DNA of 64,000 bases from Lamellibrachia columna (lineage: Eukaryota > Annelida > Polychaeta > Sabellida > Siboglinidae), in assembly GCA_963662155.1 (NCBI GenBank), contig OY759269.1, positions 13,912,642 through 13,976,641 on the forward strand, given 5' to 3'. The stretch's first letter is position 1; each line of letters begins with the position of its first letter. The translations under genes and the position numbers were made by a program. Shown piece by piece: positions 45,233-53,999 of this stretch. Below the pieces are notes generated by a model that worked only from the letters and a program-made list of their open reading frames with translations, was not told the DNA's origin and searched no databases.

Positions 45233-48200
45233 CACACTGTGTCTTTCTAAGCTCTTACCTGAAAATAAGATTGGATATCCAGAACAAACGGTTCTTTCAA
45301 ATGATTACAAAATGATCCATCACTGAGAATTATTAGCTACCCACTTCTTTAACAAACAAGGAAAATTTGGTGGGAAATAAGAACTTGTAGAAATATATCC
45401 AAATAACATCCAGTGATGACTTTTTGTAACTTAGCTGTACGTAATAATATGTAGCCATGTTCTGACAATCAGTTCACTTTTTCTCAGTTCAGGATACCAC
45501 AGGATATGAGAATAATAATAATATGAATTTATGTAGCGCATGAATCCACTTAAAATGAAATGCTCTCGGGTGCTTTACATAAAATTAAATATGTATATAT
45601 GTAGTTAAGAAAATAAACTGTGTAAAACAGACAAGATGGTTAAGACACATTCTAAATTTACACCAAAACGGATAAGACATTAAAATTATAATTCATATAA
45701 CACACATATATATATAAAACATAGGGAAAGTGACATTAAAAACACAGGGAAAGTGACATATTAAAATTGGTATAGTTGGTGCTTGGATGAGAATACAATC
45801 AGTTCACTTTTTCTCAGTTCAGTTGTAGAAACATGTTTAAGCCTCCCATTCTATTAACAATTTCATGCAGATACACCACAAGGATTGAGCTAATGATTTT
45901 CCAGTATTTTGTATACAAGATGCATACAATGTCCACTTGTAAGTTCCTGAGATCAAAACTGATCAGTCAGGCCACTTTCAGACTGGGGTGGTACAGGATC
46001 ATCACGAATACGCACAATCACTTGATTACGCAATAATGATGACAAATGAACAAAGTGTACCTTTTCTCTGGCCACATAGCAGTGGTCGCAGTAATGGAGA
46101 AATCGCTTCAACTCCTGTTCGACTATCGACAACCTACAAACAAGTTCATGACATACGTTACACAAATCCCGGAGCACCCTGCAGATTTTTACATTAAACA
46201 TACAAAGTCTAATCATTTTGTATCGTAAAATCGTGTTATATAGAATAAACTATATCTATTGTAACATTTTGACTATCAACCCACACGTTCTATGGATGAA
46301 TATACCATCGTCCCAAAAAATATGTCTCCTCCACATGCAATGTAAACATCAGGCTGAAACATTCAAATTAAACATAACAATAAAATTACATCAAACAAGT
46401 TGTGGTTAATTAAAACACATTTGGGCAGTCAAGATTTTAGAATAGATACCTATTTTACACAGTTCCAGTAACACTGTATGTTTGCTGGAACGTTCAAGTT
46501 GTGATATAAGCTACATAATCCACAAACACAGTGACTACAAACATACCTCAAGCAGACAACTGTAGAGAAACCTAACAAATATGACTAATATCAAACTCTT
46601 GGTTTTTCATTTATACCAAACATGTAGAAAAACTAATCTCACTGTTGTAACACCTATCATTTCAAATCTCAATATGAAAATACATAATTCATTACATGAT
46701 GCCAAAATGAAAAGTAACAAATGCAAGGCTATTTGTAAGCTGACAGACCCACTTACACAAGAGAACAGAACGTTGAATGTGGTCAACAAACAAACCTGTC
46801 AAGCTTCAGACCATTTAAGAAGTCTTCTGTGAGACGCTCCACAACTTTGCTGCATAAAACGAGAAATCATTATATATCGCATTTCCTTTTAACAGTTAAG
46901 GCTGGTTTACACTTGTGAGCGATTTTTGCCGTGTGTTGCACAATAATGCGCAACTAAATTGTGTGGATTTAAATGAGCAACATCTCTAGAAACTGCTACC
47001 TATATATTTACTCACTACGCCTTCAAAGTGATCAACTGTTAGAACTCGTTTCAATTCTTCCTGACAAATTAGGTTCGACAAATTGACCTCAGATGGATGT
47101 TCATATCCTTGCAGTGCAACATCGCACAACACTGTGGACAAAATTCACAAGTACAAACTGAACTTAATCTTCACATTGTGAATAATCTAAACTATATTTG
47201 TAAAATATATTACAGAACAATGTTAAGATAAACAGCATTACAAGTAGACACATTTAGTAAACACTACTGAAGTGAAAAGAGATTGTAAACTTTTTATGTA
47301 CGATGAAGCAATTTCAGGTATCGAGTTAATCTAACTAGGACACATTTTTTCTAACACAGTACATAATTTATGCAACAATAAAAACAACACCACTGAACAT
47401 TCACCTGGTATACAACTTCATCGTTGTTTGCAGAACTTCATTTGAGATGTTCATGGCACAAGTCAAGGTCACTTTCCATCGAAGGTCAGCCAGCCACTGC
47501 AACTCAGTTGGTCCGGAAAACTTTGCTTGCTTGCCCTAAACATTATTTCAACTCATGAATATAAATCTGTTTCCAGTGATCGCACTAAATAAGTAAGCAG
47601 CTTTCTAGTCATTCTCAATGTTCAGTTATCATTCATGAATTTACAATTATTATTATTATTTTGTACAGCATCACATCCAATACAATTCACACACCCAGTA
47701 ATATTACAAATAATATTATATATAAAATGTTTTAAAATAATTAAGATTGGCATGTAAATATGATCATGAGCTATATGATATAGATAAAAAAAGCAGCATC
47801 ACATATAACATAGAATAAAAAATGTCAGGTTGAATATAAAACAAATAAATTAGATTAAATGCTTGCACCTATGAATCTACATACACACACACACACACAC
47901 GCACACTTGAGTTCAATTTACCATTTTTATTGATCCAAGTGGCCTTTTCTGTTCCGGACTATCTGAAAGAAAATAATCTCAATTACAACACATATTATAC
48001 CTATTTAAACTAGTGCCATGGGTACAAATGAGAACAAACTATTGGAAACCTGTCCAGCCACATTCACAAAATGGTCAGCATAGTGAATTCCGTGAATACA
48101 TTCACTGTCATCCAGCACATTACGCAGAAGTGGACAGAGCATTCATAATAATGTATGCCTGAATGTGTTTGCATAAGTAAGCCATTTCTCAACCTTCTTA

Positions 48201-51200
48201 ACTACAAGTCATAGCATGTGGGGACCGTTGATGGCCTACGCTCCCAGCGAGTAAACAGGCCTAAGGAGGACACAGTAACAACTTACATATTTTCTTCCGC
48301 CTGTCAACTGAGTTGCAGTGTTTTGCTGCATTTCCCCTCAGACAGCCAGACACGAGCTGTCCGTTCTGTCCAGTCTCCTGCAGCACACGCCTGGCAAAAC
48401 AACCAGCAAGTCTTACTCCAAAAGTACCAGGGACAAAATCGTTTCGAAACGTGGAATTTTGCGTAATGTTACTGCAACTCTGTGAGTAATACAAGGTCAT
48501 AACTGTCAACATTTGACAACCAAACACCATATATGACAGCCATCAGTGATCACATATGAGTGCATCATATCAATAAATTGAGCCCATCTGTAGTGCCAAT
48601 TTATTACCTTTGCAAGTGTCAGCGTGATGACGCATTAATGCATGTCCAGATATAATGCACAGGGTTTTTGTTAAGAGCCGGGACCTGGGTAATTTACCCG
48701 GCTATGGCGATCCATGTTCCCGGCTATCGTAGTCGACGTAGTCGTAGAGCTAGATGGAAGCCGATTTTTATTATCCCTCGCGTCGGCTAATGACCGACCT
48801 GCTTTTGCATTAAACACTGCAGCGTCAACGTCTCACAGACAGGTCAGCTATCATTGATGATAACGACATGTGGCAGCAAAGCAGCGCTGGTCAACAAATG
48901 TCATTTTGCGTTAATACACAGCAGTTTTTAAATAATTCGCACAGACATTTTACGCATCGCCAAACCATATTTACTTCCCACAATTCATAGCGTTACTTGT
49001 GGTTCGTAGTTAGTAGACTGTCCGCCAAGCGCCTAGCGGACAGATTGGTAACCTCGTCACGCATAGCGGACAGGTCGGCAACCATGCCATAGCAGTTCAG
49101 TAAAATAAGATGTCTAAGAGACAATCGTAAATAGTGCATTTTTTTAAAGCAAACTTATAAGAAAAGGTAACGTTCGTTAAAGCATATCCCGAAATGTTAG
49201 TCACTGAACTTGGCCAATATTATCCTTAAATAGCGTCTGAATATTCCATTATTGCCAGAGTTTTACGAAACTGGTCAGCGTATGCTGCTGGCGCGTGGCG
49301 AACCCCTACTAGTGATCTAGTCTGGCACTGAACTGCCATGAAATGGCAAAACTTGCCAAAAGGGATCAAGTGATGATGAGGTGTTTTTGAGATATCGGAT
49401 ATTACAGCATAGTAATTATTCACAATTCTATGGACTATTTGATTGTGTTTATAAAATGACTTGTATACTGGTTGCTGCACCATTCACTATAGCCTAAGCC
49501 CTAGGTCATAGACTAGTACATAATATAATATGTGTAGTTTGATAATCATATTTTTTTCATTAAAAACTTTTCTAACAATTTGTTTGCACTTGCAACGATG
49601 ATATAATTGTTTGTGATTTAGAATATGGATGTCTTAGGCAAAAGTTTCTTCTGATTTTTTTTAAAAACGGCATGTTATATTACATATAGCGACTGGCTCG
49701 GCACAATAATTCTTGCCTATGTTACTATACTGTTTATGACGTTGATTATTTGGTAACTTAGTATCACTTGCTTCCCTTTGAAAAAATGTGTGACAAAGAA
49801 GCAACCTTGAATAACCCGCTTAACAAAAACCAAAGCAGGACAATTATGTGATCAATTGTGGCAAACGATGTACATTTTCACAATTATTAAGTTTTTGTGT
49901 TTTTTTCAATTTGGAAAAGCACGAAGTTCGGACACACGACCATTTCCAATATTCATATCAACAAGGTACTATTAGTAACCTTTGCTATCTGTTGCTGTGC
50001 GATAATTCGTAATATTTTCATTAATTTGTTACGCGGTCATGAACATATGTATGGGCATTATTGGACTATTTGGGAGAAAAAGGCGATTAGGCAAAACAGT
50101 AATTTTCTATTGCTATATAAACTAAACTCCTGAAATTTTAATATGTCGTTTACCTAATAAAGGAATGTGCACAACTTGCAAAAATGGTTATCATAGAACT
50201 TGTCCTACATTCTCATTTTGGGTATTGAAATTCGTAAAATATCGGAAAAGTAAAAATTTAAGGCTGTATTATTCTACATTCCTAGTGACAACCAAGAGGT
50301 TATTACCAGTATCCGTGACAACATGATATCAAAATGGACCTTGTACTGTAACACAATTACACACAGGCTGCTGAAATCACTCTGGGAAATTAACGAGAGA
50401 CTCGGGTCGGATTTGACGGATTTTAGACAATAAAATGAATTTCGAGTTGTTTCCATTTCCGTGTATAAATATTATTCAACTTGCCATTCATGTAAGTTGC
50501 ACTGCCGAAATAAACATGTTTCTGTCATGAAACATGTCTTTTGTATGATGCCTATCATTGCTAAGTCTTTGTTTTTGTCAAATGAACTAATGGAACATTA
50601 GGTGATTTTCCGAGAGCGATTGCATGCCGAAAAACTCTGCCATTCCAACATGGTGCAAATCACGCTCTGCATGATGGTACAAACAGTTATAAAATGTGCG
50701 CGGCGGGTATCCATGTAATTCCGACTATAAATGACCACCTTTGAACCATCTCGGCGACAAAGAATGGGGAATCCCACGATGATTCGGCGGACAGCATCAC
50801 ATGATGTCGGATTCCCTCAAATCAAGCGCTCTAATTGGTAGTAATATTAATTTCCATCCTCTGACGTCAGCTTGAAATACCAGCTACGTTCGATTCGATC
50901 GACTTTTTTATCCCCTGCGTTTCGTTCAGTTATATCGCTTTGTAAAACGACATTATGCCATTTGGTCGAAAGCAAGTGGGAGATCTTTCAACAGTACTTG
51001 TAAGCTGTGACGTGTTGCCATCTCTTGTTGCGAACCTGCCATGCACATTGTGTAGGATGCATACACTCTCTATCCTAGCTGTCGGCCGCATCCCTCGGCA
51101 TGGTGTGTGGCCTCGAGACTTTCTGCACCAGTTGCGACAAGGTCATCAATACAACTCTGTCATCAGACCGTATCGATGAGACTCAGGCGAGAGTCTGTGC

Positions 51201-52444
51201 GGCAAGTGCAGGCAAGCTCGTCGGTCACGAAAGGATGCTCGAACGGCTCGAGATGAATCCACCTATGCACTATGCGTTTTAGGGATTTTGCTATTTATGT
51301 TTGCTCCAGTGAACTATATCTGTATGAACTATGGACTGGTGTGCTATTTTCCAGACGTTTTCTGTTTGGTACATTTATTGTGATAAGTTGCTTAGTTTGT
51401 CATATATTTTTATTATTTTACAATGCCAATGACTCTGAACTTTGCCTTTTGATAGATTATACGTTCAGTAATGTGTATGCAGTTTCAATCATCTAGGTTG
51501 CTTTTCAGATGTTGAAATGTATGTGCCAATGTACATAAACTTTGAACGCGATTTTCTCAAAAACATGTTTTCCCTCACACCTACTGCCTCCCGTGTCACT
51601 TATCTCTGCTATTGTTTGACAGAATTGCTTGAAACTTTCTACAGTGTTTCTTGATAGTATGCTCTTTAAAACTGTGTAGTCACTTTTTAGAAAACATTAC
51701 CTATATTTTATATAATGAACCATCAATGTAAAATTTCATGGAAGAAAAAATACATTCAAATGTAAAAAAATCATGAAAACAAGTTTTTTGAAAACTGGGA
51801 AAGTCAACTGACTGTTTTCATTGGGGTTATGTGGAGTAACTATACACCAAATTTGAGTCCTCTAAATCCAATGGTTACTGATGTAAGTCACACGCAACAT
51901 TCAATCCAATTTGGCTGCATACTGTGGGAAAATCTGTACGAAACTGTCTGAAAAAAATTCGCATTACTGTTACCAGGACTTGCAATCTCTGAAAGTTTCA
52001 GCTCTGTAGGTTCAGCGATGAAATAAGAATATAAAATGTGTTTAGACCCAAGCGACGCCTTAAAGCAATTATATTTTTATTTTCGTGCACGCATTGTCCT
52101 TTTGTTTATGATTCATTGATGTTACATCCTAAAATGCAGGTACAATTACATTATATATATAAGTTCCTGGTGTATCCACAGTGGTCTGTGATACGTAGTG
52201 ACTCGGCCACAGGCTGAGCATGATAAGAGGTCCCTGCTTTGGGGTTCATGGTCCCTGCTATAGCCACTTAACAAAAATCCTGACGCAGATGATATAATTC
52301 AGAAAAAAACTTACTTTTTATGTGTGAGGAGCTTGCGGTATCTTGATAGGTTTCCCTGTAGCTCAGCTTTGAGTTCTCCATCTGGTAGCTTCTCAACGGC
52401 TCTAACAAACAGTTTCTCCAATTGTAGACCTTGCAACGTAGGAT
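23140..52444 (-). CDS. unidentified nuclear-type protein, host of U31 snoRNAs (24 exons, first exon missing)
   Basis: I do not recognise this protein. Exons in transcript order: 52315-52444, 48287-48390, 47922-47962, 47405-47535, 46796-46849, 46061-46133, 45061-45140, 44107-44262, 43371-43485, 41326-41478, 40844-40990, 40294-40383, 39501-39719, 38946-39164, 38068-38238, 29747-29999, 29099-29226, 28617-28697, 27021-27074, 25701-25941, 25166-25293, 24360-24409, 23455-23534 and 23140-23225. Phases agree at all 23 junctions; all donors are GT except a GC donor (GCAAGT) after 45061. They sum to about 994 codons. The N-terminal 340 residues look helical (LSIVEQELKRFLHYCDHCY; TYHGLMAALLSVYVDVVLL). 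The rest is Ser/Lys-rich and acidic, with S/T-P and RRKS-type phosphosites (TPERRIRTDSTRRSS; STYSLRQRRKSTLTP), suggesting a nuclear protein. The 5' exon should end in phase 1 upstream of 52,444. Introns carry 24 box C/D snoRNAs. Confidence 0.85.
24491..24555 (-). ncRNA. SNORD31: box C/D snoRNA U31 (SNORD31) copy 1
   Basis: On minus: C GTGATGA, guide ACCGCCCCAGT before D' CTGA, C' TGACTGA and D CTGA. The guide is complementary to the 28S P-loop (GACTGGGGCGGT). The closing stem is weak in this copy (TTCC against GGCA). It lies about 610 nt downstream of host exon 25166-25293, in the same intron as copy 2. Confidence 0.85.
24794..24856 (-). ncRNA. SNORD31: U31-type snoRNA copy 2, D box lost (probable pseudogene)
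   Basis: C GTGATGA, guide, D' CTGA and C' TGACTGA are intact, but the D-box position reads GATCGTTAGG instead of GATCTGAGG. Without D the kink-turn with box C cannot form, so this copy is probably inactive. Confidence 0.7.
26474..26819. repeat. 173-bp exact tandem duplication
   Basis: The segment starting CTCTTCTTCTTTATCAAAAT is present twice head to tail with no visible difference. It lies in the host intron between exons 27021-27074 and 25701-25941 and must be recent. Confidence 0.93.
26911..26976 (-). ncRNA. SNORD31: U31 snoRNA copy 3
   Basis: All four boxes (GTGATGA, CTGA, TGACTGA, CTGA) and the P-loop guide are intact. Closing stem TTCC/GGAA. It starts about 45-50 nt below the donor of host exon 27021-27074, the spacing seen for most exon-linked copies. 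Confidence 0.9.
27375..27848 (+). mobile_element. retroposon-like insertion with 28-bp target site duplication
   Basis: Two direct repeats, ATGATATTCCGACCAAAACA... at 27375-27402 and 27821-27848, are 28 bp long with one mismatch. Between them lies about 418 bp ending in a TTGTG-type simple tail. An 84-codon hydrophobic frame (27558-27812) lies inside but has no family match I know. The layout fits a 5'-truncated LINE or SINE. Confidence 0.6.
27980..28113. repeat. foldback (hairpin) element in a host intron
   Basis: The left arm GGATTCTCAGAACGAGGCAGC pairs with the right arm GCTGCCTCGTTCCGAGAATC+C (one mismatch in 21). The pairing continues inward through TTATCTG and ATATATCA, so nearly the whole 134 nt folds on itself. 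A small palindromic MITE is the simplest reading. Confidence 0.75.
28773..29050 (-). mobile_element. tRNA-derived SINE
   Basis: Contains AAGGTACGTTCTTATATAGC, GCTCAAAGTGCTTTA, the 'attcagccatgctgcaatta' and 'cacatatccatcactg' body, and a decayed tRNA-like end. It sits in a host intron just below exon 29099-29226. Confidence 0.7.
30030..30230 (-). mobile_element. tRNA-derived SINE with clear pol III box sequences
   Basis: The minus strand of the high end reads GATGGTGTAGTGGTTAAAAC (A-box-like) and then, across a short arm, CAGTTTCAAATCC (B-box-like). The SINE body with 'cagccatgctgcaattactg' follows. This copy shows that the family is tRNA-derived. Confidence 0.75.
30376..30790. repeat. degenerate AT-rich tandem repeat (TGTAATTAATTACA-like)
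   Basis: About a dozen diverged copies of 'aattacaatgtaactatgtaatta'. The motif is close to palindromic. It lies in the host intron below the snoRNA array. Confidence 0.75.
31080..31147 (-). ncRNA. SNORD31: U31 snoRNA copy 4
   Basis: C box ATGATGA (still RUGAUGA), intact guide, D', C' and D, closing stem UCCC/GGGA. It sits at the low-coordinate edge of the 1,555-bp tandem array and is the last snoRNA before host exon 29747-29999. Confidence 0.9.
31236..31536. mobile_element. MITE (TACCGTATTCGACCTATTAA ends) within the array unit
   Basis: Begins ACATTCGATCTATTAACCGT and ends TTATTAGGTCGAATACGGTA. It shares GACTAGTGTGGAACAACTGA and TTCTTGACATTTTTCCATGG with the copies at 42,293 and 44,670. 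It was inside the unit before amplification, so later units carry copies near 32,790, 34,315 and 35,870. Confidence 0.75.
31706..31768 (-). ncRNA. altered-guide U31-derived box C/D snoRNA, copy a
   Basis: C GTGATGA, D' CTGA, C' TGACTGA, D CTGA and stem GCU-U-CC/GG-C-AGC are kept. The sequence before D' is AATACCATCC instead of ATACCGCCCCAGT, and the D-side element is CTAGTTCCGAT. The rRNA P-loop match is lost, so the target is unknown. It has three close copies in the array. Confidence 0.8.
32139..32204 (-). ncRNA. SNORD31: U31 snoRNA copy 5 (array)
   Basis: C GTGATGA, P-loop guide, D' CTGA, C' TGACTGA, D CTGA, closing stem UCC/GGA. The base pattern after box C is TTTATATACC, which marks the array subtype repeated at 33664, 35219 and 36775. 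Confidence 0.9.
32446..32458 (-). other. possible 13-nt exon-like segment in each array unit
   Basis: On minus the sequence reads TTTTAG, then 13 nt (CTGTTGCAAAGAG), then GTAAGATTG: a good acceptor and a good donor. Equivalent sites are 33971-33983, 35526-35538 and 37082-37094; the last has donor GTGAGA, still functional. They lie between neighbouring snoRNAs and could split the array into separate introns. Chance is possible because the segment is so short. Confidence 0.35.
32634..32699 (-). ncRNA. SNORD31: U31 snoRNA copy 6 (array)
   Basis: C ATGATGA, guide, D', C' and D intact, closing stem TTCC/GGAA. Its relatives are at 34159, 35714 and 37270, spaced one array unit apart. Confidence 0.9.
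33228..33293 (-). ncRNA. altered-guide box C/D snoRNA, copy b
   Basis: The same boxes and AATACCATCC guide as copy a, with GAGAG rather than GAG (plus strand) between D' and C'. Boxes and stem are unchanged. Confidence 0.8.
33664..33728 (-). ncRNA. SNORD31: U31 snoRNA copy 7 (array)
   Basis: Equivalent of 32139 in the second array unit. Boxes and rRNA guide are intact. A single G-to-T change (plus strand) lies in the D-side element only. Confidence 0.9.
34159..34224 (-). ncRNA. SNORD31: U31 snoRNA copy 8 (array)
   Basis: Equivalent of 32634 in the next unit and identical across the boxes and guide. Confidence 0.9.
34783..34848 (-). ncRNA. altered-guide box C/D snoRNA, copy c
   Basis: Equivalent of 33228 in the third unit; boxes, stem and changed guide are the same. 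Confidence 0.8.
35219..35284 (-). ncRNA. SNORD31: U31 snoRNA copy 9 (array)
   Basis: Equivalent of 32139 in the third unit; all boxes, guide and stem are intact. Confidence 0.9.
35714..35779 (-). ncRNA. SNORD31: U31 snoRNA copy 10 (array)
   Basis: Equivalent of 32634; C ATGATGA, guide, D', C', D and stem TTCC/GGAA are intact. Confidence 0.9.
36338..36403 (-). ncRNA. altered-guide box C/D snoRNA, copy d
   Basis: Fourth copy of the altered-guide form. The surrounding unit has accumulated substitutions, yet boxes, guide and stem are unchanged relative to copies b and c. Confidence 0.8.
36775..36840 (-). ncRNA. SNORD31: U31 snoRNA copy 11 (array)
   Basis: Equivalent of 32139 in the fourth unit; all boxes and guide are intact. 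Confidence 0.9.
37270..37335 (-). ncRNA. SNORD31: U31 snoRNA copy 12 (array edge)
   Basis: C GTGATGA, guide and D box intact. C' reads TGAATGA rather than TGACTGA, still an acceptable C'. Stem TTCC/GGAA. It marks the upstream (high-coordinate) edge of the array. Confidence 0.88.
37956..38023 (-). ncRNA. SNORD31: U31 snoRNA copy 13
   Basis: C GTGATGA, guide, D' CTGA, spacer ATACTGA, C' TGACTGA, D CTGA, stem UCCC/GGGA. It begins about 45 nt below the donor of host exon 38068-38238, so exon and snoRNA form one module. Confidence 0.9.
38835..38901 (-). ncRNA. SNORD31: U31 snoRNA copy 14
   Basis: Boxes and guide intact, stem TTCC/GGAA. It begins about 45 nt below the donor of host exon 38946-39164, in the 555-bp exon-plus-snoRNA duplication. 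Confidence 0.9.
39389..39456 (-). ncRNA. SNORD31: U31 snoRNA copy 15
   Basis: C ATGATGA, guide, D', C' and D intact, stem UCCC/GGGA. It begins about 45 nt below the donor of host exon 39501-39719, the duplicate of the 38,946 module. Confidence 0.9.
39944..40010 (-). ncRNA. SNORD31: U31 snoRNA copy 16
   Basis: Boxes intact. The guide reads ATACTGCCCCAGT, one C-to-U change that still allows a G-U pair with the rRNA. It lies about 280 nt below host exon 40294-40383, farther than its neighbours. Confidence 0.87.
40577..40642 (-). ncRNA. SNORD31: U31 snoRNA copy 17
   Basis: C GTGATGA, intact guide, D', C' and D, stem TCC/GGA. In the intron between host exons 40844-40990 and 40294-40383. Confidence 0.9.
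41641..41711 (-). ncRNA. SNORD31: U31 snoRNA copy 18, divergent flank subtype
   Basis: C GTGATGA, guide ATGCCGCCCCAGT (G-U tolerated), D' CTGA, C' TGACTGA, D CTGA. The closing stem is a different six-pair helix, AUUUCU/AGAAAU. Loops differ from the array copies while boxes and guide are kept. Confidence 0.9.
42009..42077 (-). ncRNA. SNORD31: U31 snoRNA copy 19, divergent flank subtype
   Basis: Sister of copy 18 in the same host intron: C GTGATGA, guide ACACCGCCCCAGT, D', C' and D intact, closing stem UUUCU/AGAAA. Confidence 0.9.
42293..42598 (+). mobile_element. MITE, TACCGTATTCG family
   Basis: Ends TACCGTATTCGACCTATTAA and CTTAGGTAGAATACAGTA are inverted. The interior holds a second inverted pair, GACTAGTGTGGAACAACTGA and TTCAGTTGTTCTACACTAG. 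About 306 bp, flanked by TA. Confidence 0.75.
42690..43050. mobile_element. probable MITE with inverted ends
   Basis: The left end TTTGTTTACAAGGCACTAA and right end TTAGTGAACTC after GCCACGTAAACGGG are loosely inverted. The interior is rich in GATC palindromes (ATCGCGAT, GATCGTGATCATGAT). Coding is not supported. Confidence 0.45.
43593..43725 (-). mobile_element. SINE fragment
   Basis: Contains GTTCTTATATAGCGTATGTTC, GGTATCCAGTCCTTCTAACT, TTCAAAGCGCTTTACAAG and a tRNA-like end TTTTAACCGCTTAGCCACTG. It is a shortened member of the family at 30,030. Confidence 0.6.
44670..44976 (-). mobile_element. MITE, TACCGTATTCG family, inverted copy
   Basis: Begins TACCATATTTGACTTAAGC and ends TTAATAGGGCAAATACGGTA. 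It shares TTTTCAGTTGTTCCACACTA and CTAATTAGGGCATGTA (reverse orientation) with 42,293-42,598. Located in the host intron between exons 45061-45140 and 44107-44262. Confidence 0.72.
45194..45233. repeat. (CGCA)n microsatellite
   Basis: About ten CGCA units followed by a short CA tract, in the intron just upstream of host exon 45061-45140. Confidence 0.95.
45944..46009 (-). ncRNA. SNORD31: U31-type snoRNA copy 20, degenerate
   Basis: C GTGATGA, D' CTGA and C' TGACTGA are present. The guide is TACCACCCCAGT (one A-C mismatch with the rRNA) and the D position reads CTCA rather than CTGA. It starts about 50 nt below the donor of host exon 46061-46133. It may be the oldest or a decaying copy. Confidence 0.7.
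48391..52314. other. long host intron with transposon debris
   Basis: The first recognisable host exon (52315-52444) is separated from the next by 3.9 kb. The stretch contains a Mutator-like remnant (see 50955-51288). Its left part holds 'gagccgggacctgggtaatttacccggc' (48,675) and duplicated AGCGGACAG strings near 49,035-49,075. No U31 copy was found here. Confidence 0.5.
50955..51288 (+). mobile_element. possible Mutator-like transposase N-terminal remnant
   Basis: After MPFGRKQVGDLSTV a frame change leads to GLETFCTSCDKVINTTLSSD, ARVCAASAGKLVGHERMLER and EMNPPMHYAF. The order C-x2-C, then a Gly/Ala-rich VGH segment, then a PPM-type motif resembles the 'Mutator-like' transposase domain common in molluscs. 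It is short, frameshifted and not confirmed. Confidence 0.4.
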
Positions 52445-53999
52445 CTGTTCAAAACAACATAAGTCTATTTGAAACCTTTTAATTGAAGGTACCAACAGGC
52501 CTTAGGATTTCAAATTTCAAGGGAAAACAGCTTTTTCAGTTCCATGCCCTGATCATAGGAACCCACTGGAAACTGTTTTTAGGTTCTGTGAAAACAAGAC
52601 ATGGAACCCATTTTTTACACTGTTGATTTAAATAAGCATATTATTAAGATCTGATTAGAATACAGAACTTTACACTTTAACAATAACATATGCATGTTAC
52701 AATGTATATTTTTGTCTGTCACAATTACATCACCATCTTCTTTGCCACAGGTGCCATTGTCATGTCATCGCATGATTCCAGATGTGAATCATGTGCAGTA
52801 CACTCGGGGATGGATATCTCAATAACAATTTGTTAGCCAAGGTTCAACAAGGTTTAAGTTTTGCTTAACCGGAATCATAAAAAAAAAACTTTCCTGCTTT
52901 TAGTGTATCGGAGCGGACAAAAATTCAAATTAATTGAATGATTTCCCCTACACGCTACCGGAAATGATCGTTTCCATGAAATCCTATGGCATGTACCAAA
53001 CATAATTTCTTTGTACTATGATACATAGTAGTACCACCAGGGTACACAAATTAGTGTCATCTTAAAATATGTTTCTCCGACCGAAGTGATATTCTGGATA
53101 CAGTCATTGCTGAATCTTAGGGCTTCTTGATGACAGTAGTGAACATTTAGTTTAGGTCTGTAAAATAGTTATATTAAATTTATGGAATCAATACATGGTA
53201 ATTTCAAGGCTGTTCGACTTAGTGTGAATATCATATTTATCATATAAAGGCCATTTCATGTCAGCGATTATTTGCCCAGTTAGTGTTGTGGTAAACACCC
53301 TGTTGGGGTAAGGCCAGCATTGTTCGAATAAACTCTGGGTCCAATTCCACACTGTCACAATTTTGCTGCCGTCACCAACAGCTCGCGCACCCATTGTGAG
53401 CTTCCATCAAAGTTCAAGCATGGGATTGGTGCAAGTCAATATGTTGCACTTGACATGTCGCTCATCTAAACGCACACAATTAGTTGTGTTTGACACGGTT
53501 TGCCCATCATATTGAGGCACAAAGTGCTTATGTAAACTAGGGTTTAGCCTTAGGAAGTCAGGATTAACAACATTCAGATTATTATTAAATGACTCCAGTC
53601 CAGACGTTTCACCAGACGCCGACTAGACCGAGTCAGTCTAGGGTAATCGTTTACTTAACTGGCCTAAATTATTAGAGGTTTATGCCGACGGTTTTTACAG
53701 CATTTTTGTACCTGAATGCGTTCCTTACATCATTCCGCATATGCTCCACTAAAAAAATGTCATATATTCTTAAAAAATATTGTGTTTTAGGCCACTTTTA
53801 ATCAGTTTTACACATCAAAACAGCGGAACCGATTGCATGATAAACATGGCGCGTGTGCGATTTGCGCATTAGTCACGCCTCGGACCGAGGCCCTCGGTGC
53901 GCGGAAGAAAGCCACACGATGTAAATACTTACTAAATAGTGTTATTATTTAGGCTTGGGCAAGGATTTCCTACAGCAATTTACCTTATTCCTTTCATCC

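Noticed and set aside
24491..46009. The dispersed 62-bp module as a SINE or MITE
   Set aside because: It has no terminal repeats or target duplications, is always on the host strand within introns, and its constant positions are exactly the C, D', C' and D boxes and the rRNA guide.
23140..52444. Host gene as treslin (TICRR) or a telomere TRFH protein
   Set aside because: I compared the readable N-terminal helices and C-terminal tail with what I remember of these families and found no motif-level agreement.
53188..53394. Candidate first exon of the host gene (frame MGARAVGDGSKIVTVWNWTQ)
   Set aside because: No phase-1 donor fits the next exon, and the sequence looks like repeat-derived DNA.
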